A DNA stretch of 64,000 nt, from the NCBI GenBank assembly GCA_951394405.1, contig OX596345.1, positions 2,628,300 to 2,692,299 of the forward strand. Direction: 5' to 3'. Position numbers and translations under genes: made by a program. The first letter of the stretch is position 1. The number at the start of each line of letters is the position of its first letter. The notes under the pieces were generated by a model. It saw only the letters and a list, made by a program, of their open reading frames with translations, did no database searches and had not been told where the DNA came from. The stretch comes from Coprinellus micaceus (taxonomy: Eukaryota > Basidiomycota > Agaricomycetes > Agaricales > Psathyrellaceae). Of the stretch, positions 58,730-64,000 are shown in pieces.

Positions 58730-60331
58730 ATGCCCTACTCTGGTCTATCAAATTTGCCTCTGAACGAAGACGTGTGGTCGCAGGTGGGATGCCAAGCAGA
58801 ACCGCAGGATGCGCTTGCACTCGCGAGGGTATGTCATGCATGCTCTCCGTCTTGTTTGAGCTCTGCTCATCCCCCGGGTGCAGACGTGCAAAAGGATTCG
58901 ACAAGCAGTCAACACCAAGACGATCTGGACGGAGATCCTTTGGAAGATGTGTTACAAGTACGGGATCATCTACGCTACCTACCCCACAAACGAAATGTCA
59001 CGGCAAGAGATCGAGCGAGCGGCTTGTCGACCGCACCTCTGGACTCGACTACTCCATAATCGATGTGGCCGCTACTACCCAACATTCCATAATAACATTC
59101 CGAAGGACGGACCCAGGTGGTCCATTCCAAAGGCTCATTTCCAACGAATGACGTCTGGTGGACGCTACCTTATCGAGGCGGTTTCGCTGCAGCAGAACGA
59201 GGAGCAAGAGACTGAAATCAAAATCTGGGACCTCGGCATCCCTGGACGCGCTGATATGCAGCATGGGCCAACCCTCCTTTGTTCCAGAGTCGTCCAGGAT
59301 ACAGGGAGTGAGGTGGTGATCTCGTGTGGGTCAACACCCGACGCCATCTTGGTCGCATTGGTATGGAACCTCTTTGGGAGAAACTACCAGTACGTCTCTC
59401 TCTCTCTCTCTCTCTCTGTCTTTACGTTTCACTGACGGTAAGAGTAGATCTGTCGTCTTTTCCGTCTCTCCAGAAGATACCAACCCTACGTTCACTCAAG
59501 TCGCTGAGCTGAGCTTTCGACCCCGGCAACCCGTCATCTGCTGCCTCGTCACCGAAACCTATGTTCTGTTCAGACTCTCCATGCCACACCTCATGACCTG
59601 GGACTACAAGAACCGATGTATCACAAAGTGGAGAGCCGTCGAGGCGGATGACACTTGCCATGTACGTCGTCGTTTCATCCACCGAAACCTCCCACCCACT
59701 CATACTTACTGCGCAGGTCCTCGCCCTCTCCAATGCTGTGGTACTGTCCTCTTGTTTGCGAAAGGAGATGATGTTGTGGTCGCTCGAAGATATCCTTGAA
59801 CACGCTCGACCGGAAGATCTCCCTCTCACCACGGTCCGGGTCATGAAGGCCAGCCACATCGTTCATTATCCGTGGTCTGAAAGCCCGAAAGACTGTGAAC
59901 CCATACGCCAATCCATCCCGTACCACCACGCACACCTGCTCTACAACGTCCAGTGGAGGAGACCGCTCAACCCTACGCTCTCGAACCCTGTCGTCCTCAA
60001 CGTTCTCTTCAAGTCCGGAACACGTTCATATTCGCTCTTCATCCAGGAGGTCGGTGGAGGGCTTCGGCTTGTCATCGAGCCTGTCCGTCTCAGCGGCAAG
60101 ATCGTCACGACTTTTAGGGGCTCGTTTCAACAAGGACAATGGGTCGCTGCCATGCACAAGCAGGAGTTGGTTGGAGGGCGCGTCATCAACGATACCTCTG
60201 CCCTTCAGCATTCCCCTCATCCCGGTTTGCAAGTCTTGTACTTTTGCCCTCTATCCGGACGCACGCTCTTTACAAATGTTGACCGACCCAACGATGTGGC
60301 AGAGTATGCCTGTAGCGATGTATTACCGTAA
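58730..60331 (+). CDS. Tandem family gene B: F-box-like protein with WD/propeller-like body
   Basis: Four exons (58730-58828, 58884-59389, 59448-59661, 59717-60331; introns 55, 58 and 55 bp) encode 477 residues. F-box-like segment: EDVWSQVGCQAEPQDALALA, then TCKRIRQAVNTKTIWTEILW across intron 1. Body: SGGRYLIEAV, IKIWDLGIPG, MTWDYKN, MMLWSLEDI, LFKSGTRS, FCPLSGRTLF and the terminal YACSDVLP. It is the closest relative of A: exons 3 and 4 have identical lengths (214 and 615 nt), and intron 3 differs from that of A at only two of 55 positions. Exon 2 is 9 nt longer (extra Glu/Thr residues around NEEQETE). No frame damage is seen, so the gene looks functional. It probably has the same adaptor role as A with altered specificity; that role is inferred. 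Confidence 0.85.
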
Positions 60332-60337
60332 ACGCAT

Positions 60338-60347
60338 CTACATGTAG
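60338..60347. promoter_or_regulatory. Palindrome after gene B
   Basis: CTACATGTAG, a perfect 10-bp palindrome 7 bp after the stop codon, followed by AAGTCAAGTCACC. Matches the element after gene A and the core of the 16-bp palindrome at 56494-56509. Confidence 0.45.
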
Positions 60348-60388
60348 AAGTCAAGTCACCCAGAATAGCATTCGATCGCGGTCTGGAG

Positions 60389-60434
60389 AATAAGCGCCCG
60401 AGACGGAAGCTGATGACGTGGCATCACATGCCCA
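60389..60434 (+). promoter_or_regulatory. Promoter block of tandem gene C (variant)
   Basis: GAATAAGCGCCCGAGACGGA, then TGACGTGGCA at 60414-60423 instead of the CACGTG plus TGACGTCA pair, then TCACATGCCCAGG. The palindrome is reduced to a half-site and the E-box is missing, so regulation of C may differ from A, B and D. Confidence 0.6.
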
Positions 60435-60439
60435 GGTTC

Positions 60440-60442
<3 letters not shown>

Positions 60443-60494
<52 letters not shown>
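60443..60494 (+). repeat. (TC)26 microsatellite in the leader of gene C
   Basis: Twenty-six uninterrupted TC units end 13 bp before the ATG of gene C. Shorter TC tracts lie in intron 2 of A and B and in intron 1 of D. Confidence 0.95.
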
Positions 60495-60497
<3 letters not shown>

Positions 60498-60507
60498 CCT
60501 TTTCGTC

Positions 60508-62054
60508 ATGCTGAACCCAGACATATGGTCTCAAATCGGTGGCCAATCTGAACCCCTCGATCTTCTCGTCCTGGCTCAGGTGGGTGGCACGATTGCTGAT
60601 CGATTATCGGGATCATCCTCCTCATCGATCTCGTTCAGACGTGCAGGAGCATCCGGGGCGTAACCAATACCAAATCCGTCTGGACATGCGTCCTCTTCAA
60701 AACCTGCAACGACTATGGGGTCATGCCCTCGACGTATCCGACAGGGCAAATGTCGCAGCAGGAAATCGAACGAGCAGCCTGTCGACCCCATCGCTGGATT
60801 CGCATCCTCCGAAAACATCAAGGGCCGTTCTTCCCAACGTTCATCAACCACCCTCCGCTCGCAAGCCTGCAGTGGCACATCCCTAGGCCATACTTCCAGC
60901 GCATCACAGCAGGAGGCCGCTATCTCGTCGAAGCCGTTGGACATCCACGCCAGGACGTCACCCTCAAAGTCTGGGACCTTGGAGTGCCGGGACGGATTAA
61001 CCTTTTGACTGCCCTTGTCCTCGTCGCTTCAAAGGTCGTCCAGGGCACCGATGGCACGACCATGGTCTCTTGCTGTTCCACCGGAGACTCGATATTGGTC
61101 GCGTCGACCTGGCGTGTTGCTTCCCGAAAGTATAGGTACGTCTCGACGAACTGAACTGGAGGTCCTCTCGACGCTGCTGAACATTCATTATAGATCCATC
61201 GTGTTCTCTGTTTCGCCTGGAGAATCCGCCACCTTTACGCAAGTCGCACAGCTCGATTTCCCCCACAACGAAAACGTCTTTGCCTCGATCGTCACTGAAC
61301 GCTATGTGTTATTCAGGATGCCCATGCCCGAGCTCATGGCGTGGGATTACAGGGAAGGCAAGGTGGTGAGATGGAATGCCATCGGCGCCGATGCCACATG
61401 CGAGGTACGTCGTCACCCTTTATTCGCCCCAAAAGCGCTGCTCATATTCCTCAGCTTGTTGTTCTCTCCAACGCTGTCGTCCTCACATGCTGCTCGGCCA
61501 AGCAGTTTATGCTCTGGTCCATCGATCCGATCCTCGAGCGCGCACAACCTGCCCACCTGCCTATCAATACCGCATTCCGAATTCGTCCGCACCACGTCGT
61601 CGCATATCCCTGGCCCGAGGGCCCTGAACATTGTCTCCCCATGCCGTACCCTAACCCTCATCACCAGAGCAACGAACTGTACCGTTTCCAGTGGAACAAG
61701 CCGCTGAATCCTACACCCGCCAACCCCGTTGTCCTCGACATATTGTTCAAGTCTGGCACCCGCTCCTACCGGCTTCTCACCAAGAACAACATCGGCTCCC
61801 ACCTTCAGCTCGAGGTGACACCGGTTCGGCTACGGGGTGAGGTTCTCAATTTCCACAACGGCCTACAGAACCTGGCTATGCGGAGGCAGACGTTGGTTGA
61901 TTCGCTGGGCATGGACGTGTATTTCCCTCTCGCGCTTGCTTTTCATCACAATTTGGAGGCTACCTATTTCTGTCATCTTTCTGGTCGTACCTTCTTTAGT
62001 AACACTGACCCCGAAACCCCCACTGCTTATGCCTGCCTCGATGTTTTGCCTTGA
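60508..62054 (+). CDS. Tandem family gene C: F-box-like protein with WD/propeller-like body
   Basis: Four exons (60508-60579, 60639-61135, 61194-61404, 61455-62054; introns 59, 58 and 50 bp) encode 459 residues. The N-terminus is shorter than in the sisters: it starts directly at the F-box-like segment (MLNPDIWSQIGGQSEPLDLL, then TCRSIRGVTNTKSVWTCVLF). An upstream in-frame extension is unlikely because the (TC)26 tract lies just before. Body motifs match the family: AGGRYLVEAV, LKVWDLGVPG, MAWDYREG, FMLWSIDPIL, LFKSGTRSYRL, FCHLSGRTFFSN and the terminal ACLDVLP. Splice positions and phases equal those of A, B and D. Exon 4 is 15 nt shorter than in A and B. No frame damage. Function is inferred from the F-box-like pattern only. 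Confidence 0.85.
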
Positions 62055-62129
62055 ATTCCCCATGTACTTCTTGTAGGAACAATGCTCAATGCTTAGTAGT
62101 ATCGCACCTGGCGAGTGGACTCGAATTAG

Positions 62130-62175
62130 GCGCCCAACGGCCTGAGGCACGTGAACTGACGTCACAGCCCCTATC
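62130..62175 (+). promoter_or_regulatory. Promoter block of tandem gene D
   Basis: GAATTAGGCGCCCAACGGCC, CACGTG at 62148-62153, TGACGTCA at 62157-62164 and CAGCCCCT, 82 bp before the ATG. Same order and near-same spacing as before A and B. Confidence 0.7.
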
Positions 62176-62245
62176 CTCTGGACTTTCCAATCCTCCATGC
62201 CGTGATCCACTAACCACGTCCTCCGTCGTCTTTGTCGTCGTCGAC

Positions 62246-63843
62246 ATGCCTCGCAGCACACGTTTCCCCACAGTCCAGCAATTTCCCCTAGTAGCAGACA
62301 TCTGGTATGAAATAGGACAACATGCAGAACCCATGGATCTTCTTGCGCTCGCACTGGTACGTGGCATGCTGTTAATCACCCGATTCTCTCTCTCCCTCTC
62401 TCTCATATTTGGCCCTTTCCCAGACATGCAAGTCCATCCGAATCGCTGTTAATACCAAAGCAGTATGGACTAGCGTCCTCTACAAATCGTGCCACAAACA
62501 TGGAATCATCACGTCGACGTATCCCTCACAACAAATGACAATGGAAGAGGTTGAAAAGGCAGCGTGTCGACCCGAGATCTGGATTCGTCTCCTCCAGCAT
62601 CGACGCACTCGCTTCTACCCGACCTTTTGCAATCGAGTTCCGTTGAAGAGCAAGAGATGGCGCATTCCGAGTGCCTACTATCAGCGCATGACTGCAGGAG
62701 GGCGTTATCTCATCGAGGCGACTGGAAACAAACACCAAGATTCCACTCTCAAACTCTGGGACCTCGGCGTTCCAGGAAATGCCCACCTCCTCTCCATACC
62801 AACCCTTCTCGCATCACAAGTGGTCATCGGAGCCCGGGGAGATGTTATGGTGTCCTGCTGCTCGACCTCCGAGTCCATCCTTGTCGTGCTGACGTGGCTC
62901 CTTTCCGGCGATAATGTTCGGTATGCCCTATTCATTCATTCTGATTAGCTCTTTTCAGGAACTCATCATGGGCCCAGGTCTGTCGTGTTCTCTGTATCGC
63001 CAACTGCCAGCACGACCTACACCCGAGTGGCCGAGCTAAGCTTGAAACATGCAGAAACCATCCTTTGCGGCTTCATCATGGAAAGCTACATTGTATTCAA
63101 GTTGCCTATGCCCTACATGATGGTGTGGGATTACAAGCAAAACCGGCTGGTTAGGTGGAAGGCGACCGGATTGGATCGAACGTGCCGAGTAAGTCCTCGT
63201 TCGTTTACCCCAAAGCCATTGAGCTCATCCTTCTCAGCTCGTCTCTCTACCCAACGCCGTCGTCATGAGCTGCTGTTCAAAGAAGCAATTCATGCTCTGG
63301 TCCGTCCCGTCAATCCTCCAGCATGCCCGACCCGCCCATTCTCCACTCGACAACCCCCCAACTCTTCACCCAAACCACATCATCGCATACCCTTGGCCTG
63401 AAGGACCACGGTCTTGCGTTCCTATCCCAAGTCGCATCCGGTATCCCCATAGCCATATGCTTTACAACTTCTGCTGGAGGAAGCCCCTCAATCCGACACT
63501 CGACAATCCCGTCGTACTCGACCTTGAGCTGTGGAGCGGTACCCGTTCGTACACCGTTCTCGCTGTCGACAGGCCAAGTGGGATGGAGCTTGTTGTCGAA
63601 CCGGTCCTCTTGTGTGGCGAAATTGTGAACCACTGGGAGTACCATGCGCGTCGATTTGAAAGGTTTGTCGCGTTACGAAGGCAATCGTTGATCGGACGAC
63701 ATCACGGTCTACACGAGCACTTTAAACTCTCCCAACCCATGCATTTGGACCTGGACGTTTCTCATTTCTGTCACCTCTCGGGGCGTACCCTTTTTAGCAC
63801 CGTCGAGCACCCTGGAATCACTGTTCAAGCCTGTGTCGACTTT
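62246..63843 (+). CDS. Tandem family gene D: F-box-like protein truncated by the telomere, no stop codon
   Basis: Four exons (62246-62356, 62424-62920, 62978-63188, 63238-63843; introns 67, 57 and 49 bp) encode 516+ codons' worth of the family model without internal stops: about 475 residues. F-box-like segment: ADIWYEIGQHAEPMDLLALA, then TCKSIRIAVNTKAVWTSVLY. Body: AGGRYLIEAT, LKLWDLGVPG, MVWDYKQN, FMLWSVPSIL, LWSGTRSYTV, FCHLSGRTLFST. Sisters end ACxDVLP and a stop; D reads ACVDF, then enters (TTAGGG)n in a frame that gives Leu-Gly repeats and never stops. Exon 4 thus ends three codons early. There is no 3' flank, poly(A) signal or stop, so a stable mRNA is doubtful although every other feature, including promoter and splice sites, is intact. 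About 475 residues is counted from the exon lengths to 63843; treat the first length statement as superseded by it. Confidence 0.8.
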
Positions 63844-64000
63844 TTAGGGTTAGGGTTAGGGTTAGGGTTAGGGTTAGGGTTAGGGTTAGGGTTAGGGTTA
63901 GGGTTAGGGTTAGGGTTAGGGTTAGGGTTAGGGTTAGGGTTAGGGTTAGGGTTAGGGTTAGGGTTAGGGTTAGGGTTAGGGTTAGGGTTAGGGTTAGGGT
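63844..64000 (+). repeat. Telomere, (TTAGGG)26
   Basis: Twenty-six perfect TTAGGG units plus one base, continuing to the window edge, G-rich strand 5'->3' outward as at a right chromosome end. No variant repeats are seen, and there is no spacer between the array and the last gene. Confidence 0.98.

Noticed and set aside
63238..64000. A Leu-Gly repeat tail as a genuine part of the gene D protein
   Set aside because: The tail comes only from reading the telomere in frame; the sisters show the gene should stop three codons later. Without a stop or poly(A) signal a stable product is unlikely.

Overview
This looks like the right-hand end of a chromosome from a filamentous fungus, most likely an Agaricomycete-type basidiomycete. 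The evidence is a perfect (TTAGGG)n array running off the right edge, genes split by many short GT-AG introns (about 45-70 bp), hydrophobin-like and other small secreted proteins, a fungal-type L-amino-acid oxidase, F-box protein families and a TPR-repeat protein of a kind expanded in Agaricomycetes. I cannot name the species. The G-rich telomere strand runs 5'->3' toward the edge, so coordinates increase toward the chromosome end.

Layout. 1-147: 5' end of a minus-strand gene that leaves the window. 4.7-15.2 kb: gene-poor; two diverged copies of a segment (4690-7020 and 11160-15230), each carrying a three-exon hydrophobin-like gene on the minus strand, with a possible unrecognised gene at 8.0-8.9 kb between them. 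15-20.9 kb: little recognisable, one candidate terminal exon. 20990-23233: five-exon FAD-dependent L-amino-acid oxidase, the clearest metabolic gene. 27.1-30.3 kb: two paralogous three-exon small secreted protein genes, divergently arranged with related promoters. 31.4-33.4 kb: F-box gene broken by one frameshift. 37.6-38.9 kb: TPR gene whose 3' part is replaced by a G-rich minisatellite, a 178-bp direct repeat pair and a 200-N assembly gap. 40-55 kb: GC-rich, repeat-laden, mostly unassigned, with a candidate gene on the minus strand at 52.4-53.2 kb. 55.1-56.9 kb: subtelomeric tandem repeats.

56.9-63.8 kb is the most striking part: four tandem paralogues (A-D), all transcribed toward the telomere, each with four exons and the same three intron positions. 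They encode an F-box-like N-terminus followed by a WD/propeller-like body of about 460-480 residues. Each has a similar proximal promoter block: an AATAAGCGCCC-like box, then (except in C) CACGTG and the palindrome TGACGTCA, roughly 80 bp before the ATG. In gene D the telomere starts three codons before the stop position of its sisters, so D has no stop codon and its frame continues into the telomeric repeat. Intron 3 of A and B is much more alike than the exon beside it.

Many long open frames in the GC-rich stretches are compositional or shadow frames and are left out. Models were joined by eye from splice signals, phase and comparison between paralogues; no search or transcript evidence was available.
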